Shown one piece after another: positions 24,306 to 32,969 of a DNA stretch of 50,577 nt (positions are counted from its first letter, which is position 1; the number at the start of each line of letters is the position of its first letter). The stretch spans positions 1 to 50,577 of the forward strand of contig JARLGM010000030.1 in the NCBI GenBank assembly GCA_031292755.1, in the 5' to 3' direction. Both the position numbers and the translations under genes were made by a program. Under the pieces are notes generated by a model. That model was not told the origin of the DNA and did not search any database. It saw nothing but the letters and a program-made list of their open reading frames with translations. Source of the DNA: Candidatus Sulfopaludibacter sp. GTDB taxonomy: Bacteria; Acidobacteriota; Terriglobia; Bryobacterales; Bryobacteraceae.

Positions 24306-25523
24306 GGAGCCATCGGGGCGGTAATACAACTGGCGATTGCGGATCGGTTCGGTGATCTCGGCGACCTGCTTCAACGGTTTCAGATCCAGTTCCACGCCCA
24401 GGCCGGGCCGATCGTTCGGGTACAGCTTGCCGTTCTTGAAATCCAAAACCACGGGCAGGTGCGGAAACGTCTTGCCCTGGAAGTTATATTCCATTAGCAC
24501 GGGGCCGGAGAAGGTGCCCAGCGAATTCACCAGTGCGGCGGTGGCGATGGGTCCGGTGAAATGCGGCACGATGCCCACAAAATGTGTCTCGCAGATGGCC
24601 GCGACCTTCATCATCTCGGTGATGCCGCCCACGTTGGGCAGAGTGGCGCGCAGGAAATCGATGTCGTGGGCCTCGACAATCCGGTTGAAGTCCCACCGGT
24701 TCCCCCACTCCTCGCCGGCCGCCAGCGGCACCTTTACGGAGCGGCGCAAAATGGGCAGGTCTTCCTGGAATGCTTCGGTGCGCACCGGATCTTCGACAAA
24801 GAAAGGCGCAAGGTCTTTGATCAGATCGCATCCGCGGATGGCTTCGGCCAGATCGAAGCGCTGGTGGAAGTCGATGCAGAAGTCGCCGTTCTTGCCCACG
24901 CCTTCACGCACCTGCACGCAATCGTCATAGACCTGGTTCAGCCGCTCGCGCGTGTTGTACGTGCTGTTGCCTCGCGAATCGGCGGCGCCCATGCGGAACG
25001 CGCGATAGCCGGCCTCGATGGTGGCCTGGGCCCGTTCCTTCAGGCTCATCCCCGGTTTGATGGTGGGGATGCTGCCCGCGGTGTTATAGCATTCGCAATA
25101 GTTGCGGACCATGCCGGTCAGCAGGGCATGCACGGGCAGACCTTGCACCTTACCCTTGATATCCCACAAGGCCAAGTCCAGCGCGCCGAGCGCGTGCAGT
25201 TTTTCGCGGCCCGGCGGATAGAAAAAGGAGCGCGACATGTCCTGCCAGAGATGTTCGATGAAGTGCGGGTCCTGGCCGATGAGCCGGCCGGCGCACTGCT
25301 CCAGGGTGTCTTTGGATCCGCCCTCGCCAATGCCGGTCACGCCGCCATCGGTCTCCACCGTTACCACCATGTCGCTCTGGTTGAACAGCGTGTTGCGGTT
25401 GGGAGGCTCGTAGACGCGGATTCGCGTGATCTTCATTTTGGGAGTGGCGGCCTGCACACGAGGCAAGCCGGCCAGGGCTGCGCCGGCGGCGGGGACGGAG
25501 CGGAAGAAGGTTCGCCGATTCAT
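24291..25523 (-). CDS. Tat-exported enolase-superfamily sugar acid dehydratase
   Basis: A 410-residue member of the mandelate racemase/galactonate dehydratase group. The N-terminus MNRRTFFRSVPAAGAALAGL is a twin-arginine signal, unusual for this normally cytoplasmic family. Metal ligands are visible as Asp218 (IDFH), Glu244 (FFVEDP) and Glu271/272 (AAGEEWG), with a candidate catalytic His220 and His321 (IVPHFTGP). This set fits D-galactonate/mannonate-type dehydratases that form 2-keto-3-deoxy acids; the substrate is not certain. ATG 25523 is chosen because it gives the Tat signal. It is the first gene of an operon with the SDR and is divergent from the PadR gene at 25607. Confidence 0.88.
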   Translation of the reverse strand: MNRRTFFRSVPAAGAALAGLPRVQAATPKMKITRIRVYEPPNRNTLFNQSDMVVTVETDGGVTGIGEGGSKDTLEQCAGRLIGQDPHFIEHLWQDMSRSFFYPPGREKLHALGALDLALWDIKGKVQGLPVHALLTGMVRNYCECYNTAGSIPTIKPGMSLKERAQATIEAGYRAFRMGAADSRGNSTYNTRERLNQVYDDCVQVREGVGKNGDFCIDFHQRFDLAEAIRGCDLIKDLAPFFVEDPVRTEAFQEDLPILRRSVKVPLAAGEEWGNRWDFNRIVEAHDIDFLRATLPNVGGITEMMKVAAICETHFVGIVPHFTGPIATAALVNSLGTFSGPVLMEYNFQGKTFPHLPVVLDFKNGKLYPNDRPGLGVELDLKPLKQVAEITEPIRNRQLYYRPDGSITNW

Positions 25524-25568
25524 GGCTATTAGCTTACAGCAGCCATCCGTCCACCGCCGGATGCCCCC

Positions 25569-25597
25569 TTGACATTCTACCGGAACGAGCCTATTCT
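25569..25597 (+). promoter_or_regulatory. Sigma-70 type promoter for the second PadR operon
   Basis: TTGACA (25569-25574) is a perfect -35, followed after 17 bases by TATTCT (25592-25597). The -10 box ends 9 bases before the PadR ATG, so the mRNA would have a leader of only about two or three bases. Confidence 0.65.
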
Positions 25598-25626
25598 TCA
25601 CCTAGAATGTCTACTAAAGGTGAAGA
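25595..25626. promoter_or_regulatory. Nested inverted repeats around the PadR start, probable operator
   Basis: TCTTCACCT (25595-25603) and AGGTGAAGA (25618-25626) are perfect 9-bp arms with a 14-base spacer. Inside lies the palindrome TAGAATGTCTA (25603-25613), centred on the start codon. The left arm overlaps the -10 box, so a bound protein would block transcription. Autoregulation by PadR is the simplest reading. Confidence 0.5.
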
Positions 25627-25969
25627 GGACCGCGTCGAACTTCTCCAGGGGACGCTCGACCTTTTGATTCTGCGCACGCTCCTCTTCGGGCCGGAACACG
25701 GCCACGCCATCGCCAAGGCCATCGAGCGCAATTCCGACGATGTCCTGCAGGTGGAGCAAGGCTCCCTGTATCCGGCGCTGCACCGCCTCATCAAGCGCGG
25801 CTGGGTCGCGGTGCAGGAAGGAGTCTCGGAGAACAACCGCAAGGCCAAGTTCTACCGCCTGACCGCCAGGGGCCGGAAGCAACTGCGGGTGGAAACCACC
25901 AAGTGGGACAAGCTGGCGGGCGCTATCGGGCGGATCCTCAGGCCCGCGGGCGAGGAAGGCGTGCCGTGA
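25607..25969 (+). CDS. PadR-family transcriptional regulator
   Basis: A 120-residue PadR protein. The winged-helix region (LLQGTLDLLILRTLLFGPEHGHAIA) and the wing (VEQGSLYPALHRLIKRGWV) are typical, and the C-terminal helix is KQLRVETTKWDKLAGAIGRIL. It starts the operon with two ADOP permeases; its stop overlaps the first permease's GTG start by four bases (GTGA). It probably represses this operon through the inverted repeats that surround its own start codon. It resembles the PadR at 6434-6763 in role and promoter layout but differs in sequence. Confidence 0.92.
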   Translation: MSTKGEEDRVELLQGTLDLLILRTLLFGPEHGHAIAKAIERNSDDVLQVEQGSLYPALHRLIKRGWVAVQEGVSENNRKAKFYRLTARGRKQLRVETTKWDKLAGAIGRILRPAGEEGVP

Positions 25970-28490
25970 AACCGTTGGACCATCTCGATGACGATATCCG
26001 CGATCATATCGAGCGTGAGACGCGCGAGAACATCGAGCGCGGTATGGCGCCTGAGCAGGCGCGCAGTGCAGCCCTGAGGAAGTTCGGCAACGTGGCGCGC
26101 GTGATGGAGCAGACCCGCGACGTCTGGCGATGGGTATGGCTGGAACAACTCCAGCAGGACGTGCGATACGGCTTGCGTTTCATGTTCCGCAACCCGCGAT
26201 TCGCAGCCGTGGTGCTGCTCACCCTGGCTCTGGGAATCGGAGTGAACACAGCGGTATTTAGCGTCGTGAACACGGTTCTCCTGCAGCCGCTGGCGTACCC
26301 GAATCCGGATCGTCTGGTGTGGTTGGGAACCTACGACCCGCAGATCAAGCGCGACATGGTCGCTATGCCCGAATTTTACGCCTGGCGGCAGCGGGCGCGC
26401 TCGATTACGGCGATGGCGGCGTTCGGATACCAGCAGGCGGCCATCGAGACGCCCCAGGGCGCCGCCCAGATCACCGGCGTCTATGGCGCCGGTGACTTCT
26501 GGAAGCTCACCGGAGCGCACGCCGCCGCCGGCCGCCTGTTCGGCGAGGAAGAGCAGGATTGCCTGGTGCTGTCCTGGGACCTGTTTCAAAGGCAATTCGC
26601 CGGCGATCCGCGGATCATCGGCCAGCCGGTAGTCATGAACGGGCGGCAGGTCATGATCACCGGAGTGCTCCCCCGGAATTACCGCTTTCAGTTCCCCATG
26701 TGGTGGGTGGCGCAACATCCCGAGCCGGTGGAAGCCTACTTTTCCGCCCCGCCTCCGGCGCAGCGGTCCATGCTGGGAACGCAGGTGGTCGGGTTGCTGA
26801 AACCCGGGGTGCCGGTGGCGCAGGCGAACGCGGAGATCAATTCCCTGGAGAAGCACCTCTGGGAGCAGGATCATGGGCCGAGGCCGCTGCCGGTCGTGCA
26901 CGTCGATCCGTTGCAGCAGCAACTCACCGGCAGTTCGCGGCGCGCCTTGCTGGTGCTGCTGGCGGCCGGCGCATTCGTGCTGTTGATTGCCACCATCAAC
27001 GTGGCCAACTTGCTATTGGCCCGCGCCACGCTTCGCCGGCGCGAAGTCGGCGTCCGCGCGGCGGTGGGTGCGGGGCGGTCGCGTGTGATCCGGAATTGCT
27101 GGTGGAAAGCGTCCTCCAGGCGCTGGCCGGCGGTCTGGCAGGCATGGCACTGGCGCGATGGGCCATCTATGCGCTGGTGCGCATCTCGCCGTTCGCTGTT
27201 CCCAGATTGACGGAGACGGCAATGGACGCGCGCGTGCTGGCCTTCACCATCGCCGTTTCCCTCGTGACCGGCATACTTTTCGGCACCGGCCCGGCGATTT
27301 CGTTGTGGCGTTCCAATTTGCACGATGCGCTGAAAAGCGGAGCGCGCCATTCCGGCGGCATGGGCGGACTGCGGCTCCGGCGCATATTGGTCGCGGTGGA
27401 ACTCTCGCTGGCCATCGTCCTGCTCACCGGCGCGGGGCTCATGCTGAAGAACTACGCGCGCATGAACGCACACGCACCGGGGTTCGACCCGGAACAGGTC
27501 ATCGTGATACGGGTCGGGCTGACCGGACCGAAATACCGGGAAAAGCCGGCGCAGCAAGCCTATCTCCGCGAGATCCAGAGCCGGCTGGAGCGTGCTCCCG
27601 GCATCCGAAGCGCTGGAGTTTCCGTCTGGTTCCTGTTCGGTGGCGTGCCGGCCTATCCCACCGACACAGATCCCGCGCAGAGACACGCAGTCCGTATCAA
27701 CGCCGCGTCCACGGGATACCTGCAAGCCATGGGCATGACGCTGAAAAAGGGCCGCTGGTTAACCGTCCGCGATACCGATGGCGCCCTGCTCAACGAGAGT
27801 ATGGCCCGGGAGGCATTCGGCAGCGCGGATCCCGTCGGCCGGCAGTTCACTGTGACCGTGGTCGGGGTAATCAGCGACGTCAAGTACTCTAAGCTGGATT
27901 CCGCCGCTCCGCCGGAAGTATTCATCGCGCCCGAACGCTCCCCCCTGCTCTACACTCTGTCCATCGCCGCGCTCGCCGCGGGACGCCCGGCCGCAGCCTC
28001 CCCGGCCCTCCGGAAATCACTTACCGGTATCGACCCCTCCCAGCCGGTGTATGACGTCAAAACCCTCGACGAGGCGCTGGCGGAATCGATAGCGCCGCGC
28101 CGCTTCAACCTGTTTCTGCTGGGCGGTTTCGCTCTGGCGGCGCTGCTGCTGGCCGTGGTGGGGATCTACGGTGTGGCCGCCTACTCCGTGGCCGAGCGCA
28201 CCCGCGAGATCGGCGTCCGCATAGCGCTGGGTGCGTGCCGCGGGCAGGTGGCCGGAATGGTGGTACGCGAGGCGCTGCCCCTCGCGCTGGTGGGGATCGC
28301 CGCCGGGTTGGCCGCTGCGTGGAGCCTCACCCGGTTCATGACCAGCCTGCTCTACGACGCGCCGCCTACTGACCTCGCGACCTTCGCTACCGTGGCAATC
28401 CTGCTGGGCGCCGTCACCGTCGCGTCATGCGTGGGGCCGGCGCTCCGGGCGGCTTCTATCGACCCCACCGTGGCGCTGCGCTATGAATAG
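25966..28490 (+). pseudogene. ADOP-family MacB/FtsX-type permease with a one-base frameshift
   Basis: The first of two tandem permeases. From GTG 25966 the frame runs through the prefix (DHLDDDIRDHIERETREN), the first helix and the MacB-like domain to AAVGAGRSRVIR, then breaks. The next frame resumes at once with LLVESVLQALAGGLAGMALARWAIY and continues to the normal end SIDPTVALRYE. The neighbour at 28483 has the Gln codon CAA at this spot, while here only AA remains, so one C is missing between 27093 and 27094. Restored, the protein would have 841 residues. As read, it stops at 27210 after about 414 residues. It could be a decayed copy with the second permease doing the work, or a sequencing error. 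It overlaps the next gene by 8 bp. Confidence 0.88.
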
Positions 28491-30993
28491 ACCACATCCG
28501 CTGGACGGTTTCGAAGACGACATCCGCGATCACATCGAGCGCGAGACGCAGGAGAATATCGACCGCGGTATGGCTCCGGACGCGGCACGCCTGGCGGCCC
28601 TGCGCAAATTCGGCGACGTGGCGCACGTGATGGAGCAGACGCGCGACGTCTGGCGCTGGCTCTGGCTCGAACAACTGCTTCAGGATCTCCGCTACGGCCT
28701 GCGATTCCTGCGCCGCAATCCGCGTTTCGCCGTGGTGGTGGCGCTCACCATGGCTCTCGGTATCGGCGTGAATACGGCCATTTTCAGCGTCGTCAATACG
28801 GTGCTGCTGAAGCCCGTGACTTATCCTGACGCCGAGCGGCTGGTCTGGATTGGCGCGTACGATGCGAAGATCCGCCGCGACTTCGTGTGGACGGACGACT
28901 TCTTCGATTGGCGCAAGCAGGCCCATTCTTTCGCGCGCATGGGAGCATTCGGATACCAGCAGGCAGTCATCGCGACGCCCCGCGGCGCCAGCCAGAGCAC
29001 CGGAGTCTATGTCGCCGGCGATTTCTGGCGGATCACCGGTGCGCAGCCTGGCGCCGGACGCCTGTTCGGCGAAGAGCAGGATTGCGTCGTGCTGACCTGG
29101 GACTTCTTCCAGCGCGCATTCGCGGGCGATGCTGCTGCGATCGGCCAGACTGCGATGATGAACGGCCGGCCGGTCCGCATCACCGGCGTGCTTCCGAAGA
29201 CGTTTCGCTTTCAATTCCCGATGTGGTGGGCGGCGGCGCATCCCGACCCGGTGGAAGTCTATCTTTCGGTGCCGCGGCCGGGCGAAGGTGTGGCGCAGAG
29301 CACGCAGGTGGTGGCTACGCTGAAGCCGGGGGTCACCGCGGCACAGGCTGGGGCGGAGTTGTACTCGTTGGAAGCGCACTTGATTCAGGCGCGCGGCGGC
29401 CGCGATTACGGAATGACCGCCCTGCATGTGGACCCGCTCGCGGAGCAGTTGGGCGGTAGTTCGCGGCGCGCGCTGCTGGTGCTGCTGGCGGCGGGCGCAT
29501 TCGTCCTGCTCATCGCCACCGTGAATGTGGCCAATCTGCAGTTGGCCCGCGCCACGCTGCGGCAGAAGGAGGTGGCGATTCGCGCGGCGGTGGGAGCGGG
29601 ACGCTCGCGCGTGCTCCGCCAACTGCTGGTGGAGAGTGCGCTCCAGGCTGTGACCGGCGGAGCGGCGGGCCTGTTGCTGGCTCGATGGGCGATTTTCGTG
29701 CTTGTCCGGATTTCGCCCAACGCGATTCCGCGGCTGTCGGAAACCGCCATCGATGCGCGCGTGCTGGCCTTCACGCTGGCCGTTTCACTGCTCGCAGGCG
29801 TGTTGTTCGGCGCCGCTCCGGCCATGGCTCTGCGCCGGTGCAACCTGCACGATTCGCTCAAGAGCGGCATGCGAAATTCGGCCGGCTTGGGCGGGTTGCG
29901 GTTACGCCGCGCCCTGGTCGGGGTGGAACTCGCCCTGGCCATCGTGCTGCTTACCGGCGCCGGCCTCATGCTGAAGAGTTACGCCCGCATGACTGCCTAT
30001 CCGCCCGGATTCGAGCCGGAGAAGATCATCGTCATGAAGGTGCGCTTCGTCCAACGCGAAGGCGAGGAACCGGCGCAACGCGCTACCGTGCGGGAACTGG
30101 TGCGCCGGCTGGAGCGCGCGCCCGGCACCCGCGCGGCCGGTGTTTCCTGTTGGATCTTCGGCCGGGGATTGGATTTTCCGTTCCACGTCAATGCCGTCTC
30201 GCCGGGCTATCTTCAGGCGTTGGGTATGAAGCTCGAAAAAGGGCGCTGGCTGACGGAGGCCGACACGCACGGCGCGCTGCTGAACGAGAGCATGGCGCGG
30301 CAGACGTTCGGCGAAGTGGATCCGATCGGCCGCCAACTTTCTATTCCGCGGCCGGTGACCATCGTGGGCGTCGTGGCCAGTGTGAAGTATTCCAAGCTGG
30401 ACGCCGAAGCCCCGCCGGAACTCTTCCTGGGAATCGGCCAGGCGCCGGACCTCTACGGTGTCGAGATCGCCGCGCGAGTAACCGCCCGTCCCGCGGCCGC
30501 GATCCCGCTGCTGCGCCAACTCGTCGCGGATGTAGACACCTCGCAGCGCGTGTATGACGTGGAGACGCTGGAGCAGGCGCTGGCGCAATCGATTGCTCCC
30601 CGCCGGTTCAATCTGTTTCTGCTGGGCGGATTTGCGGCGGCGGCGTTCCTGCTTGCCGTGGTCGGCATTTACGGGGTCACGGCGTATTCGGTGGCGGAAC
30701 GGACCCGGGAGATCGGCATGCGCATGGCCATGGGCGCGCGCCGCGGGCAGGTCGCCGCCATGGTGGTGCGCGAAGCTCTGCCCGTCGCCATGGCGGGAAT
30801 CGGCGCCGGGTTGGCCGCGGCGTGGGGGCTGGCACGGGTCGTCGAATCGCTGCTATACGAAGTCAAAGGCAGCGACCTGCAAACCTTCGTCTTGGTAGCG
30901 CTCGTGCTCACGTTCACAACCGTGGCCGCGTGTCTCGGGCCGGCCGTCAAGGCCGCCTCGGTCGACCCCACCGTGGCACTGCGGTATGAGTGA
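28483..30993 (+). CDS. ADOP-family MacB/FtsX-type permease
   Basis: An 836-residue intact permease, the tandem paralogue of the frameshifted gene before it. The order is prefix domain (PLDGFEDDIRDHIERETQEN), helix (LTMALGIGVNTAIFSVVNTVLL), MacB-like periplasmic domain, the FVLLIATVNVANLQLARATLR block, a second FtsX module with VGIYGVTAYSVAERTREIGMRMAMGA, and the terminal VDPTVALRYE. The two paralogues match closely over most of their length, which points to recent tandem duplication. No ATPase gene is near. It is translationally coupled to the upstream copy (ATG 28483 within its last codons) and shares the PadR promoter. Substrate unknown. Confidence 0.9.
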   Translation: MNRPHPLDGFEDDIRDHIERETQENIDRGMAPDAARLAALRKFGDVAHVMEQTRDVWRWLWLEQLLQDLRYGLRFLRRNPRFAVVVALTMALGIGVNTAIFSVVNTVLLKPVTYPDAERLVWIGAYDAKIRRDFVWTDDFFDWRKQAHSFARMGAFGYQQAVIATPRGASQSTGVYVAGDFWRITGAQPGAGRLFGEEQDCVVLTWDFFQRAFAGDAAAIGQTAMMNGRPVRITGVLPKTFRFQFPMWWAAAHPDPVEVYLSVPRPGEGVAQSTQVVATLKPGVTAAQAGAELYSLEAHLIQARGGRDYGMTALHVDPLAEQLGGSSRRALLVLLAAGAFVLLIATVNVANLQLARATLRQKEVAIRAAVGAGRSRVLRQLLVESALQAVTGGAAGLLLARWAIFVLVRISPNAIPRLSETAIDARVLAFTLAVSLLAGVLFGAAPAMALRRCNLHDSLKSGMRNSAGLGGLRLRRALVGVELALAIVLLTGAGLMLKSYARMTAYPPGFEPEKIIVMKVRFVQREGEEPAQRATVRELVRRLERAPGTRAAGVSCWIFGRGLDFPFHVNAVSPGYLQALGMKLEKGRWLTEADTHGALLNESMARQTFGEVDPIGRQLSIPRPVTIVGVVASVKYSKLDAEAPPELFLGIGQAPDLYGVEIAARVTARPAAAIPLLRQLVADVDTSQRVYDVETLEQALAQSIAPRRFNLFLLGGFAAAAFLLAVVGIYGVTAYSVAERTREIGMRMAMGARRGQVAAMVVREALPVAMAGIGAGLAAAWGLARVVESLLYEVKGSDLQTFVLVALVLTFTTVAACLGPAVKAASVDPTVALRYE

Positions 30994-31101
30994 ACCGGCT
31001 GCATCGATAGCAGTGCTTGGGAAAGCCGACGAAGGAAACCGGTGATTCCCCAGCCCCCATCCCCATCTTTCTACCGCGCAGCCCGTGGTACCTTATACCA
31101 G

Positions 31102-31710
31102 ATGCGAGCGGTATTCGCAGTGCTGCTATTCTGCGTTTCGGCCGGGGCGCAGGACAACTTACCGGTGGTGCGCGGCATTGTGCTGCGGCGCGACCCCGGC
31201 GTGAAGAGCGGCGAATTGCGAGTCCGCGATTCCCGCAACGCCGTCCTCCGCTACCGGTTCGACCCCCATACCTACATCGAACGGGACAATCGCTCCGTCG
31301 AAGCCGCGGACCTGAAGCCCGGCGATCCCGTGGAAATAGTGTCTGAGCAAGTGCCGGGAGCGCCCGTGCGGATAGCCCGGAGTATTCATGTGTTGCCGCC
31401 CGTTTTGACGCGCCGCCCGCCCACCGTCTCGGCACTGGCCGCGGCCGCCGCGGAAATTGCCGGGGCCAACCTTACCTTTGCCGGCTTAATCCGGCAGGTG
31501 ACCGACTCACGGCTGGTTTTGCATCTGCGGGATGGGGATGACCAGGAAATCCTCTTGCGGCCGGACACGGTCTGCGTATCCAACGGCGAGGTGGTCGGAA
31601 CCGGCCGCCTGGCGCCGAATATGCGGGTTTCGGTGCGCGCGGCGCGGAATGTTGCCGGAAAAGTAGAGGCATTCCAGGTGGTTTGGGGAAGCATCCTGGC
31701 CCCCCAGTGA
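31102..31710 (+). CDS. Secreted protein with two OB/DUF5666-like segments
   Basis: A 202-residue exported protein. The signal peptide is MRAVFAVLLFCVSAGAQ, likely cut after SAGA. Two similar beta-rich segments follow: VVRGIVLRRDPGVKSGELRV..VEAADLKPGDPVEI and FAGLIRQVTDSRLVLHLRDG..VVGTGRLAPNMRVSV. This 'write-then-limit' pattern resembles DUF5666-type domains, which have no known function. ATG 31102 is chosen for the signal peptide. It lies 17 bases upstream of a membrane protein gene on the same strand and may be cotranscribed with it. Assignment beyond 'secreted, beta-rich' is not possible. Confidence 0.65.
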   Translation: MRAVFAVLLFCVSAGAQDNLPVVRGIVLRRDPGVKSGELRVRDSRNAVLRYRFDPHTYIERDNRSVEAADLKPGDPVEIVSEQVPGAPVRIARSIHVLPPVLTRRPPTVSALAAAAAEIAGANLTFAGLIRQVTDSRLVLHLRDGDDQEILLRPDTVCVSNGEVVGTGRLAPNMRVSVRAARNVAGKVEAFQVVWGSILAPQ

Positions 31711-31726
31711 AGTAAACTCAAAGATA

Positions 31727-32146
31727 ATGGCCGTTAAAGAGAAAGAAGAAAAACAGCCCGCTGTCCCTATCGGCGCCTGGGCGCCGGCGGTGGCTTTGGG
31801 CTGGCTGATCCCGGGCGGTGGGCACTTCCTCCTGAAGCGCACCGGCCGGGGCGTGCTGCTGCTCATCGCCGTCACCAGTATGTTTGTGTGTGGCTTGATG
31901 ATGCGCGGATACATGTTCCAGCCCCAGACCGGCGATCTGTTGACCACCCTGATCAATGTGGGCGGATTCGTCGGCGATGTCGCCGGCGGCATTCTGTATC
32001 TGCTCACCGTCTGGCTGGGATATAGCCAGCCGGACGTGGCGGGACACGTGCACGATTACGGCACCAAATTCCTGGTGGTGGCCGGGTTGCTCAACATTCT
32101 GGCGATGGTGGACGCCTTCGAAATCGCCGCGGGGAGAAAAGAATAA
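31727..32146 (+). CDS. Small membrane protein of unknown function (DUF6677-like)
   Basis: A 139-residue protein with four likely hydrophobic segments (ALGWLIPGGGHFLL, GVLLLIAVTSMFVCGLMM, LLTTLINVGGFVGDVAGGILYLLTVW, FLVVAGLLNILAMVDAFEIA). The GWLIPGGGH motif followed by a Lys/Arg-Gly turn matches a family I remember as DUF6677, common in Acidobacteriota. No function is known. It follows the secreted protein gene by 16 bases and its stop overlaps the next start (TAATG), so the three genes are probably one transcript. Confidence 0.65.
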   Translation: MAVKEKEEKQPAVPIGAWAPAVALGWLIPGGGHFLLKRTGRGVLLLIAVTSMFVCGLMMRGYMFQPQTGDLLTTLINVGGFVGDVAGGILYLLTVWLGYSQPDVAGHVHDYGTKFLVVAGLLNILAMVDAFEIAAGRKE

Positions 32147-32331
32147 TGCCCAAGATGAATTTGTCTCATTTTGAGGCGGCGTTCCTGTTTTCGCTCTTCA
32201 CCAGCGTGGTCATGGGAATCGTTACCAAGAGCAACGATCGCGACCGCCTGCATTACGGCATCTATACTTTCGCCTGCTTTATGGTCGCGCTGTTTGGTTT
32301 GGGCTGGCTGATGTACTTCGGCCACGGGTAG
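32146..32331 (+). CDS. Small two-helix membrane protein
   Basis: A 61-residue protein with two hydrophobic segments (AAFLFSLFTSVVMGIVT and YGIYTFACFMVALFGLGWLMYFG) separated by a short charged loop (KSNDRDRLHY). Not recognised. The start overlaps the stop of the upstream membrane protein gene by one base, so they are translationally coupled and the products probably act together in the membrane. Confidence 0.6.
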   Translation: MPKMNLSHFEAAFLFSLFTSVVMGIVTKSNDRDRLHYGIYTFACFMVALFGLGWLMYFGHG

Positions 32332-32455
32332 GCATCAATACCGGCATGCCGCCACGCACCGCGAACTTCATCAACGCACAACGATAGACGACTTGCGCGG
32401 TCCAAGCCGTGCCGCGGCCGAATAATACGGCGGCCAACAGCCTGATCGCTCAATC

Positions 32456-32866
32456 TCAGACCGCGGGCACTGCCACGGGCGCGTTCAGCACGATGTCGAT
32501 CGCCGGAGCATTGAGCAGCGTATTGTGGATCAGGCAGGCTTTCACCGCTCGCAGAACTCCGGCCTGGTGCTGTGCGTCCAGTTCCGGCGTGGTGACCTCG
32601 ATTTGGAAGCGCCCCAGCCTCGCCGGGTGCTTTTCCTTCTCGGCCGTGACCTTGATTTTCAGTCCGTCGTCGGGAAGCGACCTGGCCTTCAGATACTGCT
32701 CCGCGTAGAATCCGGCGCAGGTGCCCAGCGATACCAGGAGAAACTCCGGGGGCGTCATGCCACTGTCGAGGCCGCCGTCGGTGACTGGCTGATCGCAGAT
32801 CACACTGTGGCCGCGTGTAATCGCCTCGAACTTCACATTACCTTTATGTAGAATTTCGATTTCCAT
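32456..32866 (-). CDS. OsmC/Ohr-family protein
   Basis: A 136-residue OsmC-like protein. The reactive Cys50 (SLGTCAGFYAE) and Cys111 (CLIHNTLL) are in the positions of the peroxidatic and resolving cysteines of thiol peroxidases of this family, and TPPEFLL precedes the first, as expected. It probably reduces organic hydroperoxides in the cytoplasm; a few OsmC-like proteins have other roles. ATG 32866 begins the natural family N-terminus (MEIEILHKGNVKFEAI); the longer upstream frame is rejected. It is divergent from the TolC-HlyD-RND operon across a gap rich in palindromes, which suggests joint control, perhaps by an oxidant- or drug-responsive repressor. Confidence 0.88.
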   Translation of the reverse strand: MEIEILHKGNVKFEAITRGHSVICDQPVTDGGLDSGMTPPEFLLVSLGTCAGFYAEQYLKARSLPDDGLKIKVTAEKEKHPARLGRFQIEVTTPELDAQHQAGVLRAVKACLIHNTLLNAPAIDIVLNAPVAVPAV

Positions 32867-32885
32867 AATGCACTCTATATCTGGA

Positions 32886-32938
32886 GATGCAAAGCCTTCC
32901 GGAAGGTGACATGTCACCAACAGCCCCCCGTTTGCATC
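32886..32938. promoter_or_regulatory. Palindrome cluster in the osmC/tolC divergent gap
   Basis: Three elements lie in 53 bp: arms GATGCAAA (32886-32893) and TTTGCATC (32931-32938); the 12-bp palindrome CCTTCCGGAAGG (32895-32906); and the 14-bp palindrome GGTGACATGTCACC (32905-32918). The outer arms place TTTGCATC facing each gene. This looks like a bidirectional operator region; the 14-bp palindrome is the likeliest repressor site. No regulator gene is adjacent. Confidence 0.6.
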
Positions 32939-32969
32939 TTGCCAGTTGAAGCGGTATTCGAGATCTGAA

